DNA of 44,274 nt from JAYZBC01 sp036339375 (GTDB lineage: Bacteria; Pseudomonadota; Alphaproteobacteria; MPNO01; UBA2964): the NCBI GenBank assembly GCA_036339375.1, contig JAYZBC010000026.1, positions 1-44,274 of the forward strand. The letters run 5' to 3'. Shown here piece after piece: positions 1 through 8,105 of the stretch. The first letter of the stretch is position 1. Each line of letters begins with the position of its first letter. The translations under genes were made by a program, and so were the position numbers. A model generated the notes under the pieces. The model saw only the letters and a list, made by a program, of their open reading frames with translations, ran no database searches and was not told where the DNA came from.

Positions 1-143
1 GCCGAACCCTGCTGAACAATAGCAATTAAATCACCAAATTCTCCCTCTGGTAAATTTGCATCTTTTAGATCAAAAACCCTGTTATTTTTGAGCGCACCTG
101 GACGCCGGGTTCCGTTAACCGAAAAAGTTACTAATTGTGTCAT
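1..143 (-). CDS. Fumarylacetoacetate hydrolase family protein, N-terminal fragment
   Basis: Only the first 47 codons lie in the window; the gene continues off the left edge. Translation from the ATG at 143 begins MTQLVTFSVNGTRRPGAL and continues with a GxxxNRVFDL-type stretch. This resembles the small N-terminal domain that precedes the catalytic barrel of fumarylacetoacetate hydrolase (FAH) superfamily enzymes, which cleave or hydrate acylpyruvates and 2-oxo acids in aromatic catabolism. None of the catalytic metal ligands is in view, so the substrate cannot be assigned. The call rests on N-terminal sequence style only. The gene diverges from the histidine phosphatase gene across a gap of about 240 bp. 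Confidence 0.6.
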   Translation of the reverse strand, partial: MTQLVTFSVNGTRRPGALKNNRVFDLKDANLPEGEFGDLIAIVQQGS

Positions 144-315
144 TTTCGCTACCCATTTATAAATATTTCCGAGACTTTAGAATTTATTGTGCAATAAACT
201 AAACTTCTAATTGTGTCTATTTGCTGTTTTTTTGTATTCCTTTATTATCCATAAAATTAAAAAATTCCAAGGGCTGAGGTCAAAACTTTTCCTGGTTTTC
301 CCTTAAAGAAAGAAT

Positions 316-327
316 TGTTGTACAACA
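316..327. promoter_or_regulatory. Perfect 12-bp palindrome in a divergent intergenic region
   Basis: TGTTGTACAACA reads the same on both strands. It sits between the divergent FAH-family and histidine phosphatase genes, where an operator would be expected. Several repressor families bind palindromes with a TTGTACAA-like core, but no regulator gene is nearby. A 12-bp palindrome can also occur by chance in AT-rich spacer, so this is a weak candidate. Confidence 0.2.
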
Positions 328-382
328 GGAAAATTGGGCCAATTTTCACTGGAAAGTTTTATGAAGGGTTCTTCAATGTTTT

Positions 383-994
383 TTGAGTACATCTCGTGAG
401 AATAAGAGGATGGTTGAGATAGCATTAATTCGCCATGGCCCCACCGAATGGAATGAACAAAGGCGTTTGCAGGGGCAAAGTGATATTCCTTTAAGCGTTG
501 GAGGGCGTAAAAGAGTAAAAAATTGGAGGATCCCCAAAGAGTTTCTAAAATTTGATTGGGTGGTTAGTCCATTAAGTCGTGCAAGAGAGACCGCGCGCTT
601 GCTGGGTGTTTCTCCTTCTTTAGAGCCTGCAATAATTGAAATGGACTGGGGCAAATGGGAGGGTCGTACCGGTGAAGAACTGCGGGAAATCTACGGAGAA
701 AGTTTTAGTCAAAGGAAAGACCTGGGCATTGATTTGCAGCCAGAGGGCGGTGAGAGCCCGAGGCAGGTGCGGGAAAGAGTGGCAAAATGGGTTTTAAAAA
801 TAGCGTCAACAGAGAAATCTACTGGGGCAGTAGCGCATCAAGGTATCATCCGCGCAATGATTTCCTTGGCCACTGGTTGGAACATGATAAATCCATCTCC
901 GGAAAGAATCGATTGGGACAGTGTCCATTTGTTTACAATCAAACAACATGGGCTCGTGAAAATTGGACAGCTTAATATAAGCTTAATTAATTGA
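383..994 (+). CDS. Histidine phosphatase (phosphoglycerate mutase-like) family protein
   Basis: A predicted cytoplasmic phosphatase of the branch-1 histidine phosphatase superfamily, about 200 residues. The phosphate-accepting histidine is in LIRHGPTEWN near residue 18, the family acid in MDWGKWEG near residue 88, and the second catalytic histidine in GAVAHQG near residue 151. The substrate is unknown; relatives act on 3-phosphoglycerate, alpha-ribazole phosphate and other small phosphates. The open frame begins at a TTG (383) with a distant GAAGGG upstream. An in-frame ATG at 410 would start MVEIALIRHG, closer to the family's usual N-terminus, but AAGAGG abuts it with no spacing. The start is therefore uncertain. 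The gene is monocistronic and faces the hsp20 gene. Confidence 0.88.
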   Translation: MSTSRENKRMVEIALIRHGPTEWNEQRRLQGQSDIPLSVGGRKRVKNWRIPKEFLKFDWVVSPLSRARETARLLGVSPSLEPAIIEMDWGKWEGRTGEELREIYGESFSQRKDLGIDLQPEGGESPRQVRERVAKWVLKIASTEKSTGAVAHQGIIRAMISLATGWNMINPSPERIDWDSVHLFTIKQHGLVKIGQLNISLIN

Positions 995-1187
995 ATACTA
1001 ATCAACAGCATTTGTTGGTTTCATATGGGGCCTGGAAATAAATTAAAGGATATTGTTTCGGCCAGAGTGAAAGGTTTTCAGGGAGGCCTAAAATTCGAAA
1101 ATTTCCTAATTTTGGATGATCTAGAGAATTAACGGTTATGATTTACGGCACAAGTTCATCAACTGTATGAAAATTTCTGTTGTTTTT

Positions 1188-1220
1188 AAAGCGCCCCTAT
1201 TACCTGAAGGGGGCGCTTTT
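1188..1220. terminator. Strong hairpin terminator between convergent genes
   Basis: AAAGCGCCCC pairs with GGGGCGCTTT around a loop of about 11-13 nt, giving a stem of about 10 bp that ends in TTTT on the plus strand and CTTT on the minus strand. It lies between the 3' ends of the histidine phosphatase gene (+) and the hsp20 gene (-). It is best placed for hsp20, 20 bp past its stop codon, and may act in both directions. Confidence 0.75.
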
Positions 1221-1239
1221 GGAAAACTAATAAGAGGGG

Positions 1240-1695
1240 TTAAGCGGCTTTTCCGGATAATTTTTTGCTGCCGCTTGTTGAAATTTCAATTTTACGGGCT
1301 TTCAGTTCTTCTGGAATTTCTCTTTCAAGTTCAATACTCAGAAGGCCGTTTTGCAGCACGGCACCAACAACCTTGATGTGATCCGCGAGCTGAAATGTGC
1401 GTTCAAACGCTCGGCCCGCAATCCCGCGGTGCAAAAAAAGTGTCTCTTTTTCTTTGTCCTTTGATTTCCCTTTAACAATTAGCGTGTTTTCTTTTGCTGT
1501 TACCTCGAGATCATCCTCTCCAAAACCGGCCACCGCTATAGAAATTCCGTAAGTGTTATCATCAATCTTCTGGATATTGTAGGGTGGATACCCGTCACTA
1601 TGATCAGGTAAGTTCATGGCGGCATCGAGGAGCCGCGTCATACGATCAAAACCAACGGTGGAACGAAACAGGGGAGAAAAGTCGTAAGTCACCAT
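1240..1695 (-). CDS. Small heat shock protein, Hsp20/alpha-crystallin family
   Basis: An ATP-independent holdase that keeps unfolding proteins soluble during heat stress. The 151-residue product starts MVTYDFSPLFRSTVGFDRM, typical of alphaproteobacterial IbpA/HspH proteins. An alpha-crystallin domain follows (YPPYNIQKIDDNTYGISIAVAGF onward) with the conserved GxLxIxL element as NGLLSIEL near the C-terminus. The ATG at 1695 is chosen because AGGAGG lies 8 nt upstream; an open frame extends further to 1830 but has no ribosome site. The leader can fold into three hairpins that end on the Shine-Dalgarno, suggesting thermosensor control (separate entry). A strong hairpin terminator follows the stop. 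Confidence 0.93.
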   Translation of the reverse strand: MVTYDFSPLFRSTVGFDRMTRLLDAAMNLPDHSDGYPPYNIQKIDDNTYGISIAVAGFGEDDLEVTAKENTLIVKGKSKDKEKETLFLHRGIAGRAFERTFQLADHIKVVGAVLQNGLLSIELEREIPEELKARKIEISTSGSKKLSGKAA

Positions 1696-1699
1696 ATTG

Positions 1700-1789
1700 A
1701 TACCCTCCTTTAAGCAGTATCTTTCTATGGGGTTTGCTAAATAGCCCAACCCAGTTGATAAGAGTGAAGGCCCAGATTGCGGCACCTTC
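1700..1789 (-). promoter_or_regulatory. Candidate ROSE-type RNA thermometer in the hsp20 leader
   Basis: Read on the minus strand, the leader folds by hand into three hairpins. Hairpin 1 is 1789-1766 (GAAGG/CCTTC), hairpin 2 is 1752-1730 (GGGTT/AACCC with an inner GCT/AGC), and hairpin 3 is 1720-1700. Hairpin 3 pairs ATAC with GTAT and places CTGCTT opposite the ribosome site GGAGG, with a G-G mismatch. ROSE elements are known from alphaproteobacterial small heat shock genes and use a U-Y-G-C-U motif against the Shine-Dalgarno with a G-G pair; the motif here is close but begins with C. Function is inferred from position and folding. Confidence 0.5.
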
Positions 1790-1795
1790 AAACGG

Positions 1796-1825
1796 TTATG
1801 TAAGTAAATTTCTTCAAAATACAAG
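1796..1825 (-). promoter_or_regulatory. Possible RpoH (sigma-32)-type promoter of hsp20
   Basis: On the minus strand a CTTG (1825-1822) is followed about 17 nt later by CTTACATAA (1804-1796). This resembles the CTTG -35 and CT-rich -10 of alphaproteobacterial heat-shock promoters. Transcription would begin near 1790, exactly where the first hairpin of the proposed thermometer begins. The -10 match is loose. Confidence 0.35.
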
Positions 1826-1957
1826 GGCATCTATTTTCAAACACTGATAATGGAAAACTAAGAGGTTTTTTTGATGTAATGGGCCCCCATCCCCTTTTTC
1901 CTATAAAAGATTTATTGATAAAAACAGAAAATCTAATGAAATTTTAAAAGTGTTTGA

Positions 1958-2746
1958 TCAATCGATTGCAATGTCTATGGCTAAAGGAACATGATCCGAG
2001 GGTTTTTCCCAGCCCCGCGTTTCCTTATATACCTGGGCTTTTCTCAAATTTTTGGTTAAGGAACGGGTCACCCATATATGATCTAGTCGTCGCCCACGGT
2101 CACTACCCGGCCAAGTTCTATTTCTGTAACTCCACCACGTGTATAGTTGTTTTTCCGGTGAAATGAAATGACGAACCGCATCCACCCATCCGTGGGCTTT
2201 CATAACCTTTTCTAGTCCCTTGATTTCCACCGGCGTATGGCTCACGACATTCAGGAGCTGTTTGTGTGACCACACATCAGTTTCGAGTGGTGCAATGTTA
2301 AGGTCGCCGACTAATATCCGTTTCCCTGGCCGTTTATTTGAAAACCAGTTTTCCATTTCACCTAAGAAGTCGAGTTTGTGGGCAAATTTTGGATTCTCTT
2401 TTGGATTTGGAATGTCGCCTCCAGCAGGGACATAAAAATTGTGTATTTCTGTCCCCGAAGTAAACCTGGCTGCAAGATGTCGGCAGTCGTCATTTCCACA
2501 CCAAAGTTTTTTTCTCATTCCAAAAAGGGGTACGCGTGAAAGGATCGCAACACCGTTGTAACTTTTCATGCCTTGGAACAAAACGTGACTAAAACCCAGA
2601 GACTTTACCTCGTCCAATGGAAACACGGAGTTTTCCACTTTGGTTTCTTGCAGGCAAATTACGTCCGGTTTTAAATTATTAACAATTGTCCTGAGAGTGG
2701 GAAGACGAAGTCGGAGGGAATTTATATTCCACGTAGCGATGCGCAC
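1958..2746 (-). CDS. xthA: Exodeoxyribonuclease III
   Basis: An AP endonuclease/3'-5' exonuclease of base excision repair. The 262-residue protein has the family signatures in order: MRIATWNINSLRLRLPTL, the metal-binding glutamate in ICLQETKVE, GDLNIAP in the middle, the RRLDHIWVT block, and the terminal SDHVPLAIDI with the catalytic Asp-His pair. The length matches bacterial ExoIII. The start is a GTG with AAGGAAA five nt upstream, and the gene begins 11 bp after the C26 hydrolase stop, so the two are probably cotranscribed. ExoIII downstream of lolA and ftsK is a familiar alphaproteobacterial order. The assignment is secure. Confidence 0.95.
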   Translation of the reverse strand: MRIATWNINSLRLRLPTLRTIVNNLKPDVICLQETKVENSVFPLDEVKSLGFSHVLFQGMKSYNGVAILSRVPLFGMRKKLWCGNDDCRHLAARFTSGTEIHNFYVPAGGDIPNPKENPKFAHKLDFLGEMENWFSNKRPGKRILVGDLNIAPLETDVWSHKQLLNVVSHTPVEIKGLEKVMKAHGWVDAVRHFISPEKQLYTWWSYRNRTWPGSDRGRRLDHIWVTRSLTKNLRKAQVYKETRGWEKPSDHVPLAIDIAID

Positions 2747-2757
2747 GTTTATTTCCT

Positions 2758-3537
2758 TTAATTTTTTACAGTTCGTTTGGCATGTTTTAAGGCAGCCAAT
2801 CCAAAGGTTTCAAAAAGCTTCCGGGATAGGTCGTGACTTTCAACTGCCCACTCGGCATGCCATTGCACCCCAACGGTAAAGCTTTCTGATCCCTGCATAC
2901 TAATTGCTTCAATGACGCCGTCGGGAGATATGGCTTCTACTGTAAAGCTATCGGCAATTCGGTCAATTCCTTGCCCATGCAGCGAATTGACCATTACCTC
3001 ATCGTTTTTAGAGAGTTCTTTTAGCAAGCCGTCTGGGCTCAGTTTAATGGAATGGCGGAGGCCAAATTTTTCTTCAATTAAATCTGTATCTCTACGCATT
3101 CTGTGATCATTTTTTCCAGGCAGTAAATGGATTCGATAATGTAGAGAACCTCCCATCGCAACATTGATTTCTTGGATGCCGCGGCAAATTCCAAAAACCG
3201 GTATTCCACGGTCAACGCAACCGCGGACAAGCGGTAGTACAGTCTCATCACGCTCAGGGTCAATTATTTCATCATCAGGGAAAGGCGATCCTTGGTAATG
3301 GTGTGGTTCTACGTTAGCCCGTCCCCCAGTAAGTAAAAGCCCATTAATTTGACCGAGGATGACCTCAAAATTTGTTTTTGCCCCAAAAGCGGGGATAAGG
3401 ATTGGAGTGGTATTGGAAAAGTTAGCAACCACCTCGGCATACTTTTTAGAGGTGGTAAAAAGGGGCGCCGTTGGCCTGTCTGCGGTTGAATGATTAACCG
3501 GAATTCCAACAACGGGACTAATTGGTTTTTTTGACAT
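2758..3537 (-). CDS. Gamma-glutamyl-gamma-aminobutyrate hydrolase family protein (peptidase C26)
   Basis: A class I glutamine amidotransferase-like hydrolase of the PuuD/C26 family, which cleaves gamma-glutamyl amides such as gamma-glutamyl-GABA in putrescine breakdown. The nucleophile elbow is FGICRGIQEINVAMGG, with the cysteine in GICRG; the catalytic histidine and glutamate follow in VGVQWHAEWAVE. The early LLLTGGRANVEP block is also typical. The ATG at 3537 (MSKKPISPVVGIPVN) matches the family start better than an upstream in-frame TTG at 3573. The ribosome site AAGAGG is only 2 nt away. No other putrescine genes are nearby, so the physiological substrate is open. Confidence 0.88.
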   Translation of the reverse strand: MSKKPISPVVGIPVNHSTADRPTAPLFTTSKKYAEVVANFSNTTPILIPAFGAKTNFEVILGQINGLLLTGGRANVEPHHYQGSPFPDDEIIDPERDETVLPLVRGCVDRGIPVFGICRGIQEINVAMGGSLHYRIHLLPGKNDHRMRRDTDLIEEKFGLRHSIKLSPDGLLKELSKNDEVMVNSLHGQGIDRIADSFTVEAISPDGVIEAISMQGSESFTVGVQWHAEWAVESHDLSRKLFETFGLAALKHAKRTVKN

Positions 3538-3590
3538 TGCCTCTTCGCTACCACGAAGGGAAAAGGTCTGCAAGCGTGACAGGAATTTAC

Positions 3591-4256
3591 TTAATCACCG
3601 GCTGGGAATGCCCAGTCTGGCGGAATGAATTCAAAAAAGCGTGGATCAATTGGTTTATTAAAAATTGGGGAATCCAATATGACCTTTGTTTTGATACCCT
3701 GTGTATCCGAAATGGACCATCCCAAGAGCATTAAAGAGTTTTTAGCAATAAGTAATGTCATTTTTGTGTTTTCATATTTTTCTTGGCTATTAATCCTTAT
3801 TTCAAAGATGTCTTTGTTTTTGGATATTCTTAACAAAGGAAAACTTTTTAATAGTTGGAAGTTATTTTGAAGTAAGAAAGATGCTGGAGAAGCCCTGAGC
3901 GGAAGCTGATTAATTTCCTTTGATTCCTCGTCTAAATAAATTAGCCATGTACCGTCAGCAATGATTTGGAGTGTGTTCGGGCGGTTGTAATTAATTCGTA
4001 GTTTGCCGGGTCGTTTTAGGTAAAGTAACCCAGTTGCTATGGATCCGTTCGATGATGTTTGAGTAAAGTGGGCGTGAATGGTTCGAATTGAATTTAATTG
4101 GACTTCGATTTTCGAGATTATAGAAAAATTTTTATTTTTGGAATTTAAAAGTGAAACATTTGGAAGAGCTGAATCGGAATAATTTGGGAAGGTAATGATA
4201 ATAACAATAAAGCCTAAAAATAAACGGAAGCCTCTGTGAGACCGAAAACTGGACAT
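3591..4256 (-). CDS. lolA: Outer-membrane lipoprotein carrier protein LolA-like
   Basis: A periplasmic chaperone that ferries lipoproteins from LolCDE to the outer membrane. The N-terminus is signal-peptide-like: positively charged MSSFRSHRGFR, then a hydrophobic run LFLGFIVIIITF. The mature part has the LolA pattern HAHFTQTS, GLLYLKRPGKLRINY, IIADGTWLIYLDEES and the later beta strands, ending FFEFIPP. The ATG at 4256 is preferred to the adjacent GTG. Position immediately after ftsK and close to xthA supports the call. Sequence in the middle is divergent and AT-rich. Confidence 0.85.
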   Translation of the reverse strand: MSSFRSHRGFRLFLGFIVIIITFPNYSDSALPNVSLLNSKNKNFSIISKIEVQLNSIRTIHAHFTQTSSNGSIATGLLYLKRPGKLRINYNRPNTLQIIADGTWLIYLDEESKEINQLPLRASPASFLLQNNFQLLKSFPLLRISKNKDIFEIRINSQEKYENTKMTLLIAKNSLMLLGWSISDTQGIKTKVILDSPIFNKPIDPRFFEFIPPDWAFPAGD

Positions 4257-4317
4257 CACCGTTTCAGGTTAACAAAAAAGATTTTAACAATGTGATCAAT
4301 GTGCAATTACAAAACCT

Positions 4318-6708
4318 TTAATTTGTTTGGTTTAAAGTGTTATGTGCCAAGACTTCCCGTTTCCCGACATGGTTAGCACTAGTAATAACACCCTCTGCTT
4401 CCATTTGATCAATAATACGAGCCGCTCGATTGTATCCAATTTGAAGGTGTCTCTGGATAAAGCTGGTTGATGCCTTTCGTTCTTGGCAAACCAAAGCGAC
4501 TGCTTGATCATATAGAGCGTCATTGACTTTATCGTTAGCCCCCCCGGAATTAAGCGTCGTATCGGGTTCTTCTTCCGTGATTTCTTTGCGAAACTCTGGC
4601 TCTGCCTGAGTTTTTAGATAGGCTACTATTCTATCTACCTCAAGGTCAGTTACGAGTGGCCCATGAACACGGACAATTCTTCCCCCACCAGACATATAAA
4701 GCATATCGCCGTGTCCCAACAGTTGTTCTGCGCCGGCTTCCCCTAGGATTGTTCTGCTATCAATTTTTGAGGTTACTTGAAAACTGATCCGGTTTGGGAA
4801 ATTTGCTTTAATTGTTCCGGTTATAACGTCAACTGATGGACGTTGTGTTGCCATAATCAAGTGAATGCCGGCCGCACGGGCCATTTGTGCTATCCTTTGC
4901 ACTGCGGCTTCCACTTCTTTTCCTGCCACAAGCATTAAATCGGCCATTTCATCCACAATTACGACGATGAAGGGCAGAGGGGTCATATCGAGGGATTTTT
5001 CTTCGTAATTAGGCTCCCCAGTCTCTGCGTCAAAACCCGTTTGGACTGTTTTGGTTAGGATTTCACCATTTTTAATCGCCTCTTCTAAGCGGGCGTTATA
5101 ACCCGCTAAATTTCTTACTCCCATTGTTGACATAGCCCGGTAACGTTCTTCCATTTCGCGAACCATCCACCGCAAAGCAATGACTGCTTTTTTAGGGTCT
5201 GTTACCACGGGAGACAAAAGATGTGGAATTCCATCATAGGAAGACAGTTCGAGCATTTTTGGATCAATCATAATCATTCGGCATTGCTGGGGGGAAAGCT
5301 GAAAAAGTAGGGAAATAATCATGGTGTTAATGGCTACTGACTTGCCAGAACCCGTGGTACCAGCAATAAGCAAATGCGGCATACTTGCTAAATCTGCAAT
5401 TGTGGGTTTGCCACTAATATCTTTCCCTAAAGCCAAAGAAAGTTTTGAAGAAGATCTCTCCAAATTTTCAGATTCAAGTAGTTCTCGCAGTGATACAATT
5501 TCACGGTCGGTGTTGGGTAATTCAATTCCTATAACGTTTCTGCCCGAAACCACTGCTACGCGTGCTGAAACGGCACTCATTGATCTAGCTATATCATCCG
5601 CTAACCCGATTATGCGGGAGGATTTGATGCCCGGGGCCGGCTCGAACTCATAAAGGGTCACTACTGGTCCAGGTCGAACTTTTAGGACGCTGCCATTTAC
5701 ACCAAAATCTTGTAAAACGGTTTCGAGTATCCGAGCATTTTTAGCTAAACCATCTTGCTCTGATTTGCTTTCCCTATGATAGGAAATAACATCTTCCAAT
5801 AAGGCCATGTTAGGCAGTGAATATGCTTCGGGAAAATTCAGATCTAGAGAAGGTTGGCGAGATGCTTGTGCTCTTTTGCCGGGACGCGGTTTTTCGTTTC
5901 TTACCTCTACAATTTCGTTGTTTTCTTCATCCGTTAGTTTTGATTTATTTCCATTTTCTAAATGGTTTTGGCTGCGCAATTTGGGTTCACGACGATACGG
6001 TGTTTTGGAAATTGTTCTTTTTGTTTTTTGTTTCCTCCATTTACCGAGACTGAATTTTTTTGGGCCATTTCCGGTATTTGGCACCCTATTACCACCGGCA
6101 AACCAATTTACTATGGACCCTAAACGTTTCCATTCTTGAATCGAAAATCCAACAGTACTGTAGAGAGTACAAAAACAAATAAATCCAGTGAAAAAACAAA
6201 AGGCCTCTATGCTTATAAATTGTTGGAGTTCCTTCCAAGCCACTACTGAACTCAGAGTGATATCCCCAATTATGCCTCCGTATCCGGATTTTAAAGGCCA
6301 ACCAGTTCCAACATTTGCTCCCGCTAGAGAAATGGTGGCGAGGAACAGTGAAACAGGGAGCATTGTTATCCTAATCCATTTTCGTTTTAATCCCTTATGT
6401 CTCATAATACGCCAGCCCCACGCCGCTAATATCGCCGGCAACAAAAATGATGCTATTCCAACCGTCTGGAAAAGAAAATCACTGACTAAGGCCCCTGGAA
6501 GGCCTAACCAGTTGGAAAAAAGTTTGTTTGCAGCCGTATTTAATGAAGGATCTGTCGGATTGTAACTCATTAAAGCGAAACATATGGAGCACGCCAGCAA
6601 AGCGATTAAAACTCCCGTTAGTTCTTTGAAACGCTTATTCAAAAATACTATGGCACCGTCGGGCAAAACTGATCTTTTTGGCCGTAGGTTTTGGGATTTG
6701 GTAGCCAT
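4318..6708 (-). CDS. ftsK: DNA translocase FtsK
   Basis: A membrane-anchored, hexameric ATP-driven motor at the division septum that clears chromosome termini and activates XerCD. Several hydrophobic segments fill roughly residues 30-200, followed by a charged linker and the RecA-like motor. Walker A is GTTGSGKSVAINTM near residue 450 and Walker B is VVIVDEMADLM near residue 585. The C-terminal winged-helix gamma domain (STSFIQRHLQIGYNRAARIIDQMEAEGVI) reads DNA polarity sequences. At 796 residues it has a short linker compared with E. coli FtsK, as usual in alphaproteobacteria. The ATG at 6708 is chosen because AGGAGG lies 5 nt upstream; an in-frame GTG two codons earlier overlaps that site. 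It starts 15 bp after the aminotransferase gene. Confidence 0.96.
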   Translation of the reverse strand: MATKSQNLRPKRSVLPDGAIVFLNKRFKELTGVLIALLACSICFALMSYNPTDPSLNTAANKLFSNWLGLPGALVSDFLFQTVGIASFLLPAILAAWGWRIMRHKGLKRKWIRITMLPVSLFLATISLAGANVGTGWPLKSGYGGIIGDITLSSVVAWKELQQFISIEAFCFFTGFICFCTLYSTVGFSIQEWKRLGSIVNWFAGGNRVPNTGNGPKKFSLGKWRKQKTKRTISKTPYRREPKLRSQNHLENGNKSKLTDEENNEIVEVRNEKPRPGKRAQASRQPSLDLNFPEAYSLPNMALLEDVISYHRESKSEQDGLAKNARILETVLQDFGVNGSVLKVRPGPVVTLYEFEPAPGIKSSRIIGLADDIARSMSAVSARVAVVSGRNVIGIELPNTDREIVSLRELLESENLERSSSKLSLALGKDISGKPTIADLASMPHLLIAGTTGSGKSVAINTMIISLLFQLSPQQCRMIMIDPKMLELSSYDGIPHLLSPVVTDPKKAVIALRWMVREMEERYRAMSTMGVRNLAGYNARLEEAIKNGEILTKTVQTGFDAETGEPNYEEKSLDMTPLPFIVVIVDEMADLMLVAGKEVEAAVQRIAQMARAAGIHLIMATQRPSVDVITGTIKANFPNRISFQVTSKIDSRTILGEAGAEQLLGHGDMLYMSGGGRIVRVHGPLVTDLEVDRIVAYLKTQAEPEFRKEITEEEPDTTLNSGGANDKVNDALYDQAVALVCQERKASTSFIQRHLQIGYNRAARIIDQMEAEGVITSANHVGKREVLAHNTLNQTN

Positions 6709-6723
6709 CGGCACCTCCTTTTC

Positions 6724-7914
6724 TTAAAGAGTTTTAGCTAAGCGCTCCAATGATTGGCTCGTTGTTTCCAAATCATGAACCAGGGCACACCTAATGTAAG
6801 GCATTCCTGGATTGTTTTCGTTGGGTGTGTTTTTGGAAAGATAAGTCCCAGGCATTACGCGGAGGCCTGCTTTTTTCCACAATTTCAACGCAATTGTCTC
6901 ACTGTTTCCAACATTAAGCCAAAGATAAAAACCCCCTTCCGGTCGGTAATAGCAGCCTATGCCGGAAAGCATCTGATCTGCCAAGTCAAATTTTTTACAA
7001 TAAAGTTCGCGATTTTTTTTCACATGATCTTCATTTTGCCAAAGTGCTGTTGATACAGCGAGGAGAGGGATTGGGGGAGGAGCCCCACCGTAATCTCGTA
7101 TACGTTTAAAACGAGCTATGATATTAGGATCACCAGCCACGAAACCTGAACGCAACCCCGGTACGCTGGAGCGTTTGGATAATGAATTCATAATCAAAAC
7201 ATTGTCTAAAGATCCCCCTAATGCGTCACAAGCAGAAACTCCTCCTGGGGGCGGAGTATTACTATAAATTTCACTGTAACATTCGTCGAATACGATGACA
7301 AAATTATGCTTTCTGGCAAGGCAGACAATTTCTATAAGGGTTTCAAGGGAGGCTACAGTGCCTTGTGGATTGGATGGCGAGCAATAGTAAGCGAGAGCGG
7401 TTCGGTCCAGTGTGTCGGGTTTTAAAATTTTAAAATCAGGTAAGAAACTAGTTTCCTCTATAGCAGGTAAAAATACTGGCTTTGCTCCTGCTGAAACTGC
7501 CGCCCCGAGGTAAACTTGGTAAAAAGGGTTTGGCATTAGAACGAGAGGTTTTTGGCCACCAATCCGTTCTGGAACTATCGTCAGAGCAACCATGAAAAGG
7601 GCTTCACGCGTTCCTGATACGGGTAAAATACAATTATCTGGGTTGATCACGCCCATTGGAACTCCGTATCTTTTAGTCAACCATTTTGCAATTGCCGATC
7701 GAAATTCTTTGGTACCCCAAACGGGTGGATACCTTCCCCAAAGGTCTCGGTTTTCCTCCAAGACTTTATGAACGATATTCGGCACAGCGTGTTTAGGTTC
7801 ACCCAGGGCTAGAGACAAAGGTTGATTGTCGGTTTCTGGCGTTGTGGTGTCTAGCAACGCACGCAACCGGTCAAAGGGGTACTCACCGATTCGGTCAAGC
7901 CGATCGTTAAACAT
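6724..7914 (-). CDS. Pyridoxal-phosphate aminotransferase, probably succinyldiaminopimelate transaminase (DapC-like)
   Basis: A fold-type I, class I/II aminotransferase of 396 residues. Substrate-loop features include LGEPKH near residue 38 and WGRYPPVWGTKEFR. YYCSPSNPQGTV carries the cofactor-binding Asn, VIVFDECYSEIY the Asp/Tyr pair, and NSLSKRSSVPGLRSGF the Schiff-base lysine near residue 247. The LGEPKH-type opening and location upstream of ftsK match genes usually annotated as succinyldiaminopimelate aminotransferase of lysine/peptidoglycan synthesis. I infer the substrate from that similarity and position; an aspartate or alanine aminotransferase is not excluded. A weak GAAG lies upstream of the ATG at 7914. 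Confidence 0.85.
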   Translation of the reverse strand: MFNDRLDRIGEYPFDRLRALLDTTTPETDNQPLSLALGEPKHAVPNIVHKVLEENRDLWGRYPPVWGTKEFRSAIAKWLTKRYGVPMGVINPDNCILPVSGTREALFMVALTIVPERIGGQKPLVLMPNPFYQVYLGAAVSAGAKPVFLPAIEETSFLPDFKILKPDTLDRTALAYYCSPSNPQGTVASLETLIEIVCLARKHNFVIVFDECYSEIYSNTPPPGGVSACDALGGSLDNVLIMNSLSKRSSVPGLRSGFVAGDPNIIARFKRIRDYGGAPPPIPLLAVSTALWQNEDHVKKNRELYCKKFDLADQMLSGIGCYYRPEGGFYLWLNVGNSETIALKLWKKAGLRVMPGTYLSKNTPNENNPGMPYIRCALVHDLETTSQSLERLAKTL

Positions 7915-8056
7915 CGATACACTTCTTCAACTGTCGCTTTTTAGACGCGACGTAAACTATTACAAAACTTCACGATTTTAATAGAAAAGGCTGACACAAT
8001 ACAAGAAAATTGCTTAAAGCGACCAAAAATCGAATTAGTTTTGGTTTTAATCTCGA

Positions 8057-8089
8057 AAAAACTAGGGGTTTTATAAGCCCCTAGTTTTT
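8057..8089 (-). terminator. Strong intrinsic terminator, probably left by a lost ammonium transporter gene
   Basis: A stem of about 12 bp (AAAAACTAGGGG pairing with CCCCTAGTTTTT, loop of about 9 nt) followed on the minus strand by an uninterrupted T run. No intact gene on either strand reads into it: the genes flanking this 366-bp gap diverge. It lies 17 bp beyond the stop codon of the transporter remnant at 8106-8192, which explains it. Confidence 0.8.
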
Positions 8090-8105
8090 AATTAATGATT
8101 TTGTA

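Noticed and set aside
1025..1132. A 35-codon plus-strand frame (MGPGNKLKDIVSAR...) between the histidine phosphatase and hsp20 genes.
   Set aside because: No ribosome site, very short and no recognisable family; it may be chance.
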